The notes below the pieces were generated by a model, which had not been told where the DNA came from, did not search any database, and was given only the letters and a program-made list of their open reading frames with translations. 64,000 bases of DNA from Ruegeria sp. HKCCSA071 (GTDB lineage: Bacteria; Pseudomonadota; Alphaproteobacteria; Rhodobacterales; Rhodobacteraceae). Each line of letters starts with the position of its first letter. The stretch's first letter is position 1. This document shows positions 27,946 through 36,402 of this stretch, one piece after another. Where the stretch lies: positions 868,001 through 932,000 of the forward strand of contig NZ_JAEDOX010000001.1 in the NCBI RefSeq assembly GCF_017872555.1, written 5' to 3'. Made by a program: the position numbers and the translations under genes.

Positions 27946-28842
27946 TCAGCTGACACCCAGCATCCCTTTTTCACGTGCCAGATCCCGCATTTTCTTCTGC
28001 AGCTTCTCGAACGCGCGAACTTCGATCTGACGGATCCGCTCGCGGCTGACATTGTACTGCGTGCTAAGGTCCTCCAGCGTCACCGGCTGATCCAGCAAGC
28101 GGCGCTGGGTCAGGATGTCCTTTTCACGGTCGTTCAACACGTCCAGCGCCGCAGCCAGCAACTCGCGACGCGCTTCCAGTTCATCACGCGCTTCATAGTC
28201 TCCGGCCTGGTCGGCGTCTTCATCCTCAAGCCAGTCCTGCCATTGCATCGTCCCTTCGCCTTCGGACCCGACCGTGGCGTTCAGAGACGCGTCCCCGCCT
28301 GACATACGGCGGTTCATGCTGATCACTTCCTCTTCGGTCACGCCAAGATCATTGGCAATCTGCGCGACGTTTTCGGGGCGCAAGTCGCCCTCTTCCAGTG
28401 CGCCGATGCGCGCCTTGGCTTTGCGCAGGTTGAAGAACAGTTTCTTCTGCGCCGAAGTTGTGCCCAGTTTAACCAGCGACCATGACCGCAGGATATATTC
28501 CTGAATCGAGGCGCGGATCCACCACATGGCATAGGTGGCAAGGCGGAAGCCTTTTTCAGGGTCAAAACGTTTGACCGCCTGCATCAGGCCCACATTGGCT
28601 TCGGAAATCACTTCGGCTTGCGGCAGACCGTAACCGCGATATCCCATGGCAATCTTGGCCGCCAATCGCAGGTGCGATGTCACCATCTTATGCGCGGCTT
28701 CTGTGTCCTGCTCTTCGACCCAGCGTTTGGCCAGCATGTATTCTTCTTCTGGCTCGAGCAGGGGAAATTTGCGAATCTCCTGCATATAGCGGTTGAGGCC
28801 GCCCTCGGGCGTCGGCGCGGGGAGATTTGCGTAATTTGCCAT
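27946..28842 (-). CDS. rpoH: RNA polymerase heat-shock sigma factor RpoH
   Basis: 298 residues from the ATG at 28842, which has a GGAGGGA site five to nine bases upstream. It has sigma-70 region 2 (YMLAKRWVEEQD... ISEANVGLMQAVKRFDPEKGFRLATYAMWWIRASIQEYIL) and region 4 (LSTQYNVSRERIRQIE), with the short RpoH spacing and no region 1.1. The QKKLFFNLR segment (RpoH box) separates it from housekeeping sigma factors. Roseobacters often carry two RpoH proteins; I cannot tell which this is. Confidence 0.95.
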   Translation of the reverse strand: MANYANLPAPTPEGGLNRYMQEIRKFPLLEPEEEYMLAKRWVEEQDTEAAHKMVTSHLRLAAKIAMGYRGYGLPQAEVISEANVGLMQAVKRFDPEKGFRLATYAMWWIRASIQEYILRSWSLVKLGTTSAQKKLFFNLRKAKARIGALEEGDLRPENVAQIANDLGVTEEEVISMNRRMSGGDASLNATVGSEGEGTMQWQDWLEDEDADQAGDYEARDELEARRELLAAALDVLNDREKDILTQRRLLDQPVTLEDLSTQYNVSRERIRQIEVRAFEKLQKKMRDLAREKGMLGVS

Positions 28843-28882
28843 TATGATGTCCCTCCGACAAATGTTTAAGTCTTTAACATGG

Positions 28883-28912
28883 GATATGGGTAAGGAACCC
28901 ATCCTGTTCAAG
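28883..28912 (-). promoter_or_regulatory. Candidate rpoH promoter with palindromic spacer
   Basis: On the minus strand TTGAAC, a 17-base spacer and CATATC form a fair sigma-70 promoter. CTTGAA with CCCATAT could also be read as a sigma-32-like site with a long spacer. The spacer contains ATGGGT-N5-ACCCAT (28886-28902). About 40 bases separate it from the rpoH start. Confidence 0.45.
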
Positions 28913-28987
28913 AGGTGCTGCTAACAGTCTGAAATTAATCTTTCATGAAGGAAAGATAAGAAACTCTTACTCACAGGACTTTGCTTA

Positions 28988-30022
28988 TTATGTCAGCGGT
29001 GCGCGAAGCGCGGCAATCAGGTTCTCCATATCTTGCGGCAGTTCGGCTTCAAACCGCAGGTTTTCGCCCGTCACCGGGTGCTCGAACCCCAATACGGCAG
29101 CGTGAAGCGCCTGCCGGGTAAAGCCGTACACGCATTCGGCAGCGGCAGGCGCAAACGCCTTGATGGCCAATTTCCGCTTTCCACCATAGACCGGGTCCCC
29201 GACAAGCCCATGCCCGGCATGGGCCATATGAACGCGGATCTGGTGCGTTCGCCCGGTCTCGAGCCAGCATTCGATCAAAGCCAGACCAGCAGGCGCGCCA
29301 AATTTTTCAACAACCCGCGCACGCGTCACCGCGTGGCGCCCGCCATGAAACAACACCGCCTGCCTTTGACGGTCGGTCTTATGCCGCGCAAGCTGGGTCG
29401 TCACACGCATGATGTTGCCCGGCTCAAAGCTGACACCTTTGACGCCGCGCAAACGAGGATCACTTGCATCCGGAACCCCGTAACACACAGCACGGTAATA
29501 GCGCTCGACGCTATGTGCTGCGAATTGCTCGGCCAGCCCGTGATGCGCGGCGTCCGTTTTGGCGACCACCAGAAGACCGCTGGTTTCCTTATCGATCCGG
29601 TGAACGATACCGGGGCGTTTCACCCCCCCAACACCTGACAAAGCGTCACCGCAATGGTGTAGCAAGGCGTTGACCAGCGTACCCCCGGGCGAGCTTGGCG
29701 CGGGGTGCACCACCATGCCTGCTGGCTTGTTGACGACGATCACGTCTGCGTCTTCGAAAACAACCTCAAGCGGGATGTCTTCAGCACCGATATGACTGTC
29801 TTCCGCTTCGGCTACAGTTATGGCGACCTGCGCCCCTTCGGACACTTTGGCCTTTGGGTCCTGAATCCGGGTCCCGTCGATCCGAACCGCGCCATCCTCG
29901 ATCAGGCGCGCCAACCGCGTGCGCGACAGGTTTTCACCGTCTGGCACATCCCGCGAAAGCGCCTTATCAAGGCGAGGCGGCGGATCGGCCGCGATCTGAA
30001 ACTCAATCTGGCGGGTGCCCAT
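28988..30022 (-). CDS. rluD: RluA-family 23S rRNA pseudouridine synthase (RluD-like)
   Basis: 344 residues from the ATG at 30022. An N-terminal S4 domain (RLDKALSRDVPD... LARLIEDGAVRIDG) precedes the catalytic domain, with HRIDKETSGLLVVAKTD (near 137-153) holding the catalytic Asp. This layout matches RluD/RluC, which modify helix 69 or other sites of 23S rRNA. Symbol choice between rluD and rluC is uncertain. The start codon overlaps the start codon of a gene on the opposite strand. Confidence 0.88.
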   Translation of the reverse strand: MGTRQIEFQIAADPPPRLDKALSRDVPDGENLSRTRLARLIEDGAVRIDGTRIQDPKAKVSEGAQVAITVAEAEDSHIGAEDIPLEVVFEDADVIVVNKPAGMVVHPAPSSPGGTLVNALLHHCGDALSGVGGVKRPGIVHRIDKETSGLLVVAKTDAAHHGLAEQFAAHSVERYYRAVCYGVPDASDPRLRGVKGVSFEPGNIMRVTTQLARHKTDRQRQAVLFHGGRHAVTRARVVEKFGAPAGLALIECWLETGRTHQIRVHMAHAGHGLVGDPVYGGKRKLAIKAFAPAAAECVYGFTRQALHAAVLGFEHPVTGENLRFEAELPQDMENLIAALRAPLT

Positions 30023-30323
30023 GACTGTCCCTTCCGAACCCCAAGAACCGCAGGAAACCCCGCAGCTACGATTGCTGCGGCGGATGGTCATGCTGCTGAC
30101 CGCGGTGATGATTGGCGGGGTTCTAGTGACATTCGCCCTGATTGTCATCCGCCTATCAGACCGCACCCCCACCCTGCCGGATCAGATCGACTTACCCGAT
30201 GGTGCCCGGGCGCAGGCCCTGACCATTGGATCCAACTGGTATGCGGTCGTTACCGACGACAACCGCGTCCTGATCTATGACAAGACAACAGGAAAGCTGC
30301 GTCAGGAAATCGCCGTCGAGTAA
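30021..30323 (+). CDS. Small single-pass membrane protein (DUF6476-like)
   Basis: About 100 residues. A short Pro/Gln-rich N-terminus is followed by one membrane helix (MVMLLTAVMIGGVLVTFALIVI, near 23-44) and a C-terminal domain with DDNRVLIYDKTTGK, resembling one blade of a quinoprotein-like repeat. I recall conserved small proteins of this type next to pseudouridine synthases in Rhodobacterales, but the function is unknown. Its ATG (30021-30023) shares two base pairs with the opposite-strand ATG of the pseudouridine synthase. An in-frame GTG at 30015 is an alternative. Confidence 0.75.
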   Translation: MTVPSEPQEPQETPQLRLLRRMVMLLTAVMIGGVLVTFALIVIRLSDRTPTLPDQIDLPDGARAQALTIGSNWYAVVTDDNRVLIYDKTTGKLRQEIAVE

Positions 30324-30328
30324 CCGGA

Positions 30329-32236
30329 TCAGTTCGGGAACAGACGGGTGCCGACCCAGGCCTCACCCATCTGCACATCCAGTTCGGGCGTACGCATCTT
30401 GCGTTTTCCGCCAAACGGGCAGAGCGTGATTTCGCCCAGATAAATCTTGTCGCCAATTACATAAAGGTCCACCCGCGCAAACTCGACACGTTGCCCGACG
30501 GCTTCGGCAATTGCGACCATATCGTCAAACACCTCTGGCTTGGGCTCGGTGTCATCGCTTGTCTGGAAATACAACTCTTTCGGGATGAAGTTGAAATCCC
30601 GGTCGTGGATCATCTGCACATGTCCACGAGAGCGGTCCCGGTCGACCTGAACAATCTGGACCTTTCCGGCGACAACCCAGAATTTCCAGTCGATGATATC
30701 CTGACCTTCTGCCGCCAGATCCTCTTCAAGGAAATAGCGCGTTTCGATCGTGGAATACCACCATTCTGCCGCCCAGAAGCCGTGGGGAATGGGTTTATTG
30801 CTCCAATTGGTAAGCTTTTCCTGGGCCAGGTTGCGGTCTTCTGTGTTCATGGGCCAGGTGATCCTGTGGTTTTGCCCCTGCCCGTTATTGCATTTGAGCC
30901 AATAGCTGCCGGGCTCTAGGTCGAGGTCTTCCGGCAACTCAGGCGACGATGAAACCCAATAGCGCTTCACCGGTGTAACAAGGTTCCTGGCTGGTTCTGG
31001 GATATAACTTTCCGCCGTCAACTTATCCGCCGCCGACACTTCGGGCATCTCGGCAAACAGCTTCATGACCAGCATCTTCTCAGTCACGGTCTTGGGGTTG
31101 CTCAAGTCAGGCAAATAGCGCTGATTGTTGGCAAACCTCGACAATGACATAGACATGGCATTCAACCGCAATGCGTCATTGGCATAGTGATCCCAACCTC
31201 GCTGATGACCCGATTGGGGTTTGTCATTCACCCCATAAAGCCCTTTGTCTTTTATCTTATCCAATTCAACCTGGGCCAATTTGAAGAATTGCTCAGAATT
31301 TGCGACCTGAGCTACAGACATCACGCCGTTGGTGGCCTCACTGATTTCCTCTTTGCTGATCCGCAAGTCCGGAAGCGAGTCGGGAAACTCGATTTTCTGC
31401 GGCGCGCCCCGCCCTCTGCGCGGCAAAGGTGCATTGGCAGGACTGATCCCCAAACCGCGCAGCCTTCGATCCAGAAATGAATGACGTTTTACACCCTTGG
31501 CAATCCACCAACGCATCCGACGGCCCCAAAGATGGACGGCCTGCGTCTGATCCGTAAGGTACTTTTTTCGAAACTCCCGCGCTGGAATGTCGTTCGCCTG
31601 CCCCGTTTGCCGAAACGGCAACGGGTAAAACACCGGGGGTGGGCTGGCGTGTTCTATCTCGCCATGATGTCGCAGAAACCACGTCATGACACCGGGTCCG
31701 TAAACACTGTGTGCCTGATCCGAGGCATGAGGCAACTCACCGGCCTTTTTCTGGCGTTCCAGATTCTCGCGTTCCTCACCTTCTACCCAAGGACGGATCG
31801 GGAATGGATCAAGGCTGTATTCCGTATACGCTTTCAGCGCGGGGCTGTCGGACGGCAACCGCATGATCGCATTGCAGATCGTATTGCGATTGAAGAAGCC
31901 GAAAATATGATCCGCTTTCGGGATCGGTTTCAAAGAAATCACATCCGTATCGCACCAGAGAAAATCGGTTTTTTGCATTAGCTGCAGCCTGAAAATATCA
32001 GATTGCGGAACCGGTGTTTTAAACTGGTTGTTCATAATGAACCGCTGCGGTTCGTGAATTTCGTTCGCCGAAACCAGTTCGATACCTTCGGGTACATTCT
32101 CGACTTCGTCATAGTGGAACAGCACGACCCTGTGTCCGTTCGCGACAAAAGACAAAAGGCACATCTGTTCCAGAAAACTGAGAGGACCTTCCAACCAGAG
32201 CATTCCGATTGTGGGAAGAGTATTTTCCGCGGCCAT
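30329..32236 (-). CDS. Glycosyltransferase (GT32-like) fused to TupA-like ATP-grasp ligase
   Basis: 635 residues in two parts. Residues 1-265 form a GT-A sugar transferase with the DXD site WCDTDVISL (D96-D98) and a late HLWGRRMRWW motif, as in GT32-type enzymes. Residues 360-635 match the TupA-like ATP-grasp family: NPKTVTEKMLVMKLF (380-394), a Gly-rich nucleotide loop KCNNGQGQNH (448-457), an acidic pair EE (504-505), DWKFWVV (516-522), and the metal-binding GEIT (601-604). TupA is known from teichuronopeptide synthesis. The protein may thus add a sugar and ligate an amino acid or carboxylate on the same polymer. Substrates are unknown. It is the last gene of a four-gene run. Confidence 0.75.
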   Translation of the reverse strand: MAAENTLPTIGMLWLEGPLSFLEQMCLLSFVANGHRVVLFHYDEVENVPEGIELVSANEIHEPQRFIMNNQFKTPVPQSDIFRLQLMQKTDFLWCDTDVISLKPIPKADHIFGFFNRNTICNAIMRLPSDSPALKAYTEYSLDPFPIRPWVEGEERENLERQKKAGELPHASDQAHSVYGPGVMTWFLRHHGEIEHASPPPVFYPLPFRQTGQANDIPAREFRKKYLTDQTQAVHLWGRRMRWWIAKGVKRHSFLDRRLRGLGISPANAPLPRRGRGAPQKIEFPDSLPDLRISKEEISEATNGVMSVAQVANSEQFFKLAQVELDKIKDKGLYGVNDKPQSGHQRGWDHYANDALRLNAMSMSLSRFANNQRYLPDLSNPKTVTEKMLVMKLFAEMPEVSAADKLTAESYIPEPARNLVTPVKRYWVSSSPELPEDLDLEPGSYWLKCNNGQGQNHRITWPMNTEDRNLAQEKLTNWSNKPIPHGFWAAEWWYSTIETRYFLEEDLAAEGQDIIDWKFWVVAGKVQIVQVDRDRSRGHVQMIHDRDFNFIPKELYFQTSDDTEPKPEVFDDMVAIAEAVGQRVEFARVDLYVIGDKIYLGEITLCPFGGKRKMRTPELDVQMGEAWVGTRLFPN

Positions 32237-32262
32237 ATGCAGTTTCTCCGAAGGCGGGTTTT

Positions 32263-33324
32263 TCAGGATTCAGGCTGTTTTTCGCTGGAAGACGGTTGCT
32301 TGTCTGCCGAAAGACGCGCGTGCAATCCGCGGTCTTTAGCAACAAATTCTACAGCCGGCTTATTAACAAGCGTCTGGTAAAGCGCGTTGTATTCTGGCTG
32401 TTTGAGAAGGTCTTCGATCAACGCCTTGTGCCACAGGAATGCTTTTCGGTGCAGCCGAGCTAGCCGCCCATCGGACTGAAACTCCGCCATCAGTGCGTCA
32501 ACTTCGCCCTTGTACCTGAGGATCGTCTCATCCGTCGCACCACCCCGGTTCCAACGGTCCCAGTATTCCGTTCCCAGCGTCTGGGAGGAGTGGTTGGCCC
32601 GCCCACGGCTGCGCTTGGCCAGATAGGCTTGTGTGGAGCGGACCGCATAGTGATTGATCTGTGCAATCTCAAATCCATAAGGCGGTGCAACATGGTTACC
32701 AAAAGGTGCGGGCTCTTTCGCGTGTCCCCCGGGAACGGACCGGAATACACCTGCCTCAAACTCGGACTTGGGGTGCGGGTTGTGCATACCATAGCGGAGA
32801 TAGACTTCACCCTGCCGGAAAAGCGATTTGACGAACCGGCGCCCCGCCCCGCCCTGCTCATACTCCAACTCACCATCGAAAAACTGCTGCGTCACTGGCG
32901 CGTCGCGCAACACATGGCGACCGCTGTTCGAGAATATCTTCCATGGAATGGAAATGACATCCACGCCCGGTGTGGCCTCGATCAGGTCGTCCACCTTATG
33001 GTTTCCGACATGAATATTCAGAAACTCATCCGCATCGCAGACATAGACCCACTTGGCTTCTTTCACTACGGGCAAACGGCGGGCCTGCCTCAGAGCTGAT
33101 CTGTGAATCCCGCCTGTTCCCACGCGGTTTCTGTGAAACTCAACATGACCCAGGGCCTCAAGACGGCGCAAAATTCTGTTCGTACCGTCCGTGCAATCGT
33201 TGGTGTAAACAATGATCCTGTCGAAGCCCAACACCTTATGATGAGCCACCCATTCCAGAATATATGGGCCCTCATTTTTCATCGCAGAGATGAGGATTTT
33301 TTCAGGCTTGTTCGTCACTGCCAT
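32263..33324 (-). CDS. GT2-type glycosyltransferase (Glyco_tranf_2_4 family)
   Basis: A 353-residue soluble transferase. The N-terminus ILISAMKNEGPYILEWVAHH (10-29) with VYTNDCTDGTNRIL is the signature of the Glyco_tranf_2_4/GT92-like group. The metal and nucleotide-sugar motif is CDADEFL (D97-D99), and HYAVRS follows near residue 223. It is clearly paralogous to residues 1-320 of the 626-residue fusion protein encoded upstream (34104-35984). Only 26 bases separate it from the next gene, so it is part of the run. Confidence 0.82.
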   Translation of the reverse strand: MAVTNKPEKILISAMKNEGPYILEWVAHHKVLGFDRIIVYTNDCTDGTNRILRRLEALGHVEFHRNRVGTGGIHRSALRQARRLPVVKEAKWVYVCDADEFLNIHVGNHKVDDLIEATPGVDVISIPWKIFSNSGRHVLRDAPVTQQFFDGELEYEQGGAGRRFVKSLFRQGEVYLRYGMHNPHPKSEFEAGVFRSVPGGHAKEPAPFGNHVAPPYGFEIAQINHYAVRSTQAYLAKRSRGRANHSSQTLGTEYWDRWNRGGATDETILRYKGEVDALMAEFQSDGRLARLHRKAFLWHKALIEDLLKQPEYNALYQTLVNKPAVEFVAKDRGLHARLSADKQPSSSEKQPES

Positions 33325-33337
33325 TCACCCCAGACGC

Positions 33338-34009
33338 TTAGTCGCCCTGTTTCTTGCTGTCGTCTTGCGGAGTGATTTTTTCTATAGCGATCTGCGCACC
33401 AGCAATTGCCCGGATACGCAATTCACGGGGGTGTTTGCCCAGAAACTCGTTGACGGCCCGGATCACCCCGTCGCCCCACCAACCGCGACGGTGGTAATCA
33501 TCAAACGCCATGATCCCACCCGCTTTGATCTTGGGAAACAACGCCTCCAGGTCCGCAGTTACTCCTTCGTAAGAATGATCCCCATCGACATAGGCAAATG
33601 AAATGCTCTCATCGTCAAAGAGCTTTAATGCCGGCACCGAGAAATCGCGAATGATGCCAACCTTGCCTTCTTCGATCTCTTTTTCGAAGGACGCGACGAC
33701 CTTCTGGAAGATGGCTTCCATCTTTTCGTCTTCGGTCCGGCCGACAAACGCCGTTGTATGCGTTTCCTCGCCAATATGTTTCCAGGGATCGATCAGAAAC
33801 AACTGACTGGGTTCAAGCAATTTCAGGATTGTCGGAGAAAACTCGCCCTGCCAGACACCGATCTCAACAGCCACGCCACCCTTGGGAAGGCGCGTCAGGA
33901 ACGTACGACGGATCGCGTCTTTTGTATTCTTGCGCTTGGTTGCCTTGTCTGCGTTCGGTTTATTCTGGCTGCCGGGAACAGCACCGATCACTCTGGGTTC
34001 GTTTGACAT
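33338..34009 (-). CDS. Class I SAM methyltransferase of the TylF/CmcI (Methyltransf_24) type
   Basis: 223 residues. SAM-binding motif EIGVWQG (49-55), the acidic motif FLIDPW (71-76), the catalytic metal-binding VDGDHSYEGV (141-150) and DDYHR (170-174) all match the metal-dependent small-molecule or sugar O-methyltransferase family. The whole domain aligns with the C-terminal 185 residues of the fusion protein encoded next door, which has lost these catalytic motifs. It starts 94 bases after the fusion gene and ends 13 bases before the GT2 gene. A sugar-methylating role in a surface glycan is inferred. Confidence 0.87.
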   Translation of the reverse strand: MSNEPRVIGAVPGSQNKPNADKATKRKNTKDAIRRTFLTRLPKGGVAVEIGVWQGEFSPTILKLLEPSQLFLIDPWKHIGEETHTTAFVGRTEDEKMEAIFQKVVASFEKEIEEGKVGIIRDFSVPALKLFDDESISFAYVDGDHSYEGVTADLEALFPKIKAGGIMAFDDYHRRGWWGDGVIRAVNEFLGKHPRELRIRAIAGAQIAIEKITPQDDSKKQGD

Positions 34010-34103
34010 CTCGACCTCACTTGCAGACGGGTATTGAATTCACACGAAACCCGTTTTGTTTATTGGGCAATGGCTAACATGTCGTTGCTTCAAGAACCAG
34101 AAG

Positions 34104-35984
34104 CTATGTGTCGTTTTTGGGAAGTGGTGGCAACTTGTCGATACCAAGCCATGGAGGCTCGAGGCTTGTAATCCGATAGTCACTCGCTTTACTCGCAAGA
34201 AAACGGTTAATAGCCGAAGACATTCCGGAATAAGACCCTTTGCCCCGCCTGTAGGATGTAAAAGCGATACTTCCGCCCGGAGCCAGAACCCTGTCGATCC
34301 GGTTCAGCAATTGCAACATGACACGCTCGGCGCGAACGCCGCGTATGATCACGACGCCCACACTTTGATCCTGAAACAGCTTCAGCATCAAAGGCGGCAG
34401 CGCCCGGTAGACCCTCAAACGCCCCGCAATGATCGGTTCGCGGAAGTACTCCAGCAATGCATAGAACGTGCGATCCAGGGCCTGTAGATTACTGTCTTGC
34501 GTCGTATCCTTGCAGGCGAATGTATCCCACGACAGCCCCCATGGCCCGATGATCGTCAATTGAGCAACTGCATCCAATGCGAGTATTTCTTCTACAATTT
34601 CGGTTTCGACATGCCCGATCAAAACCCAGTTCTTCTTGCCGCTGATTGACCGCAAGAACCGCTGTCGCTGCTCTTTCGTTCTTTCAACCTCCGGAGACAC
34701 TGGCGGCAGGAAAGATGGGTCCTTCGGATCGAACGGCAAGTCCACCTGTTTTGCATTAGTGATTAATGCATGCTGCGCCGCCGCTTCTTCGTACTCCATG
34801 GCCGTTCCCAGAGAATCCAGCCGGGTAAACCAAGGGTAGTTATTGGGTTTTGAGTTTTCAGGTTTGGACATCTTGCCCAAGCGCGTCCATTTCGCAACTT
34901 GCGCGAAAGAAACTTCGGGGTCTTTGTAGGTCTCGGCATCAAAGGAAAGATCGCCTTCTTCCATCACGCCCAGATCCAGCGCCTTGATATATCGCCCCCC
35001 GGCAAAATTCTTGTACCGAGTTATGAATCCCTGCGCGGCCTCTGTTTCACGTATCTCCGAGATACGGCGCTTGTGATAAGCAACAGCTTTTTCGTGCAAA
35101 TCTCCCAGAATACGATCCGCACGTAGTTCATCATACGATTTTCCAAGGCGGTCCAATTTGGAAAGGATCGATAATTCTTCAACCTTGTTGAAGCAATGCA
35201 TGTGCCAATAGGCTTGTCCCGTTGCCTCCATCTTGGGATGAAACGCGGTTGTGTTTACATCCCCCCGCAGCCGCTTCATCAGATAACTCTCAATGGACCG
35301 GACGGCATAGTGGTTCATCCTGAAAAACTGCTGCCCAAAGGCCGCGCCAGTCGTGGAATGAGACCAACCGTTTCGCCGCATTGCAGGTGGCAAGGGATCT
35401 CCGTCACCATCGATCCATGCAAAGCTTTCAGCCTTGCCGGCGATTGGGCCACGTGGACGGTGTGTGTTGATTGCCCGATAAGACCCGTTGTTTCTGACAA
35501 GCGATTTGAAGGCACGCACATTCTGCGGCGTAACCACCCCCAACTCTGCTGCAGATGTGAATTGTTCGATCACAAACTTGTCTTCAAACTCGACAATCCC
35601 ATTGTGCCCGAACATCTGCCATATCGCGGCAAAGCCATCTGCTTGTGGAAAGGTGCGAAACAGATCGTCCAGCGTGCCGTCCCCAACACGGATATCGAGA
35701 AATTCATCGACATCACAAACCAGAATCCACTCGGCCTCAGCGTACCAGGGTTGTTCCATAGCGTTCGCATAGGCCGACGCCTGCGGCCCATGCTTCCAGG
35801 GACCGGGGTTATCGATATGCACCAGAAAACCCAGTTCCTCGCATCTTTTCAGGATCGCGTCGGTGCCATCAGAACAGTCATTCGAATTGACTATGAAATG
35901 CGTGAACCCGATCGAAAGGTAATAGGCGATCCATTCAAGGATGAACGGCCCCTCGTCTTTCATCGTTGATATGACAAGTCTCAT
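34104..35984 (-). CDS. GT2-type glycosyltransferase fused to a degenerate methyltransferase domain
   Basis: 626 residues from the ATG at 35984; a TTG five codons earlier is less likely. Residues 1-320 are a Glyco_tranf_2_4 transferase (VISTMKDEGPFILEWIAYY, then CDVDEFLDI with D91-D93). Residues 442-626 align end to end with the neighbouring methyltransferase, for example LKLFQDQS versus LKLFDDES and INRFLASK versus VNEFLGKH. The SAM loop EIGVWQG has become LIGHVET, VDGDHSYEGV has become IRGVRAERVM, and DDYHR has become TSYRR, so this half is probably not catalytic and may bind a partner or glycan. It is the first gene of the run, next to tRNA-Leu. Confidence 0.8.
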   Translation of the reverse strand: MRLVISTMKDEGPFILEWIAYYLSIGFTHFIVNSNDCSDGTDAILKRCEELGFLVHIDNPGPWKHGPQASAYANAMEQPWYAEAEWILVCDVDEFLDIRVGDGTLDDLFRTFPQADGFAAIWQMFGHNGIVEFEDKFVIEQFTSAAELGVVTPQNVRAFKSLVRNNGSYRAINTHRPRGPIAGKAESFAWIDGDGDPLPPAMRRNGWSHSTTGAAFGQQFFRMNHYAVRSIESYLMKRLRGDVNTTAFHPKMEATGQAYWHMHCFNKVEELSILSKLDRLGKSYDELRADRILGDLHEKAVAYHKRRISEIRETEAAQGFITRYKNFAGGRYIKALDLGVMEEGDLSFDAETYKDPEVSFAQVAKWTRLGKMSKPENSKPNNYPWFTRLDSLGTAMEYEEAAAQHALITNAKQVDLPFDPKDPSFLPPVSPEVERTKEQRQRFLRSISGKKNWVLIGHVETEIVEEILALDAVAQLTIIGPWGLSWDTFACKDTTQDSNLQALDRTFYALLEYFREPIIAGRLRVYRALPPLMLKLFQDQSVGVVIIRGVRAERVMLQLLNRIDRVLAPGGSIAFTSYRRGKGSYSGMSSAINRFLASKASDYRITSLEPPWLGIDKLPPLPKNDT

Positions 35985-36174
35985 CGCACCTACCCGCAAC
36001 CTTGGCTCGCAAACTCAGGACGAAGGGAAAAATCGCATCATTGCAGAGGTATCGCGCGCTTCCCGACACCTGGCTTAGTTACGGGCCACGGATTTGCAAT
36101 GCAAGAGAACAGACCAGAACGGCAAAGCCTGCTTCGCGTATGTCAATTTGAATATCACAAGATACGAGAAGATT

Positions 36175-36261
36175 TGGTGCGGTCGAGAAGACTCGAACTT
36201 CCACGGGTGTTACCCCACAGCGACCTCAACGCTGCGCGTCTACCAATTCCGCCACGACCGC
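36175..36261 (-). tRNA. tRNA-Leu (anticodon GAG)
   Basis: 87 bases including an encoded CCA. The acceptor stem pairs GCGGTCG with CGACCGC, the T-loop has GTTCGAGTC, and a long class II variable arm with a GTAA-type loop (TGTGGGGTAACACCC region) is present. The anticodon stem CAGCG/CGCTG encloses TTGAGGT, giving anticodon GAG for Leu codons CUC/CUU. Confidence 0.97.
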
Positions 36262-36285
36262 ACTGCCAGTGACTTGGTAGAGCGG

Positions 36286-36314
36286 CGTATAGACGTTGGC
36301 GCGCGCGATGTGAA
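36286..36314 (-). promoter_or_regulatory. Candidate tRNA-Leu promoter
   Basis: On the minus strand TTCACA, a 17-base spacer and TATACG stand about 25 bases before the tRNA 5' end, the usual arrangement of a sigma-70 promoter for a stable RNA. Confidence 0.5.
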
Positions 36315-36402
36315 GAGGCAAAAACACACTGGTTTAAAAACCTTCGCAGCAGTCTTATCTAAGCCGATGCACAGCGCAGTTTCGATCTGACAGGAGCCTA
36401 AG

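Noticed and set aside
28864-28880. TTAA repeats before rpoH as a CtrA site
   Set aside because: The two TTAA elements are only four bases apart, not the seven needed for a CtrA box.
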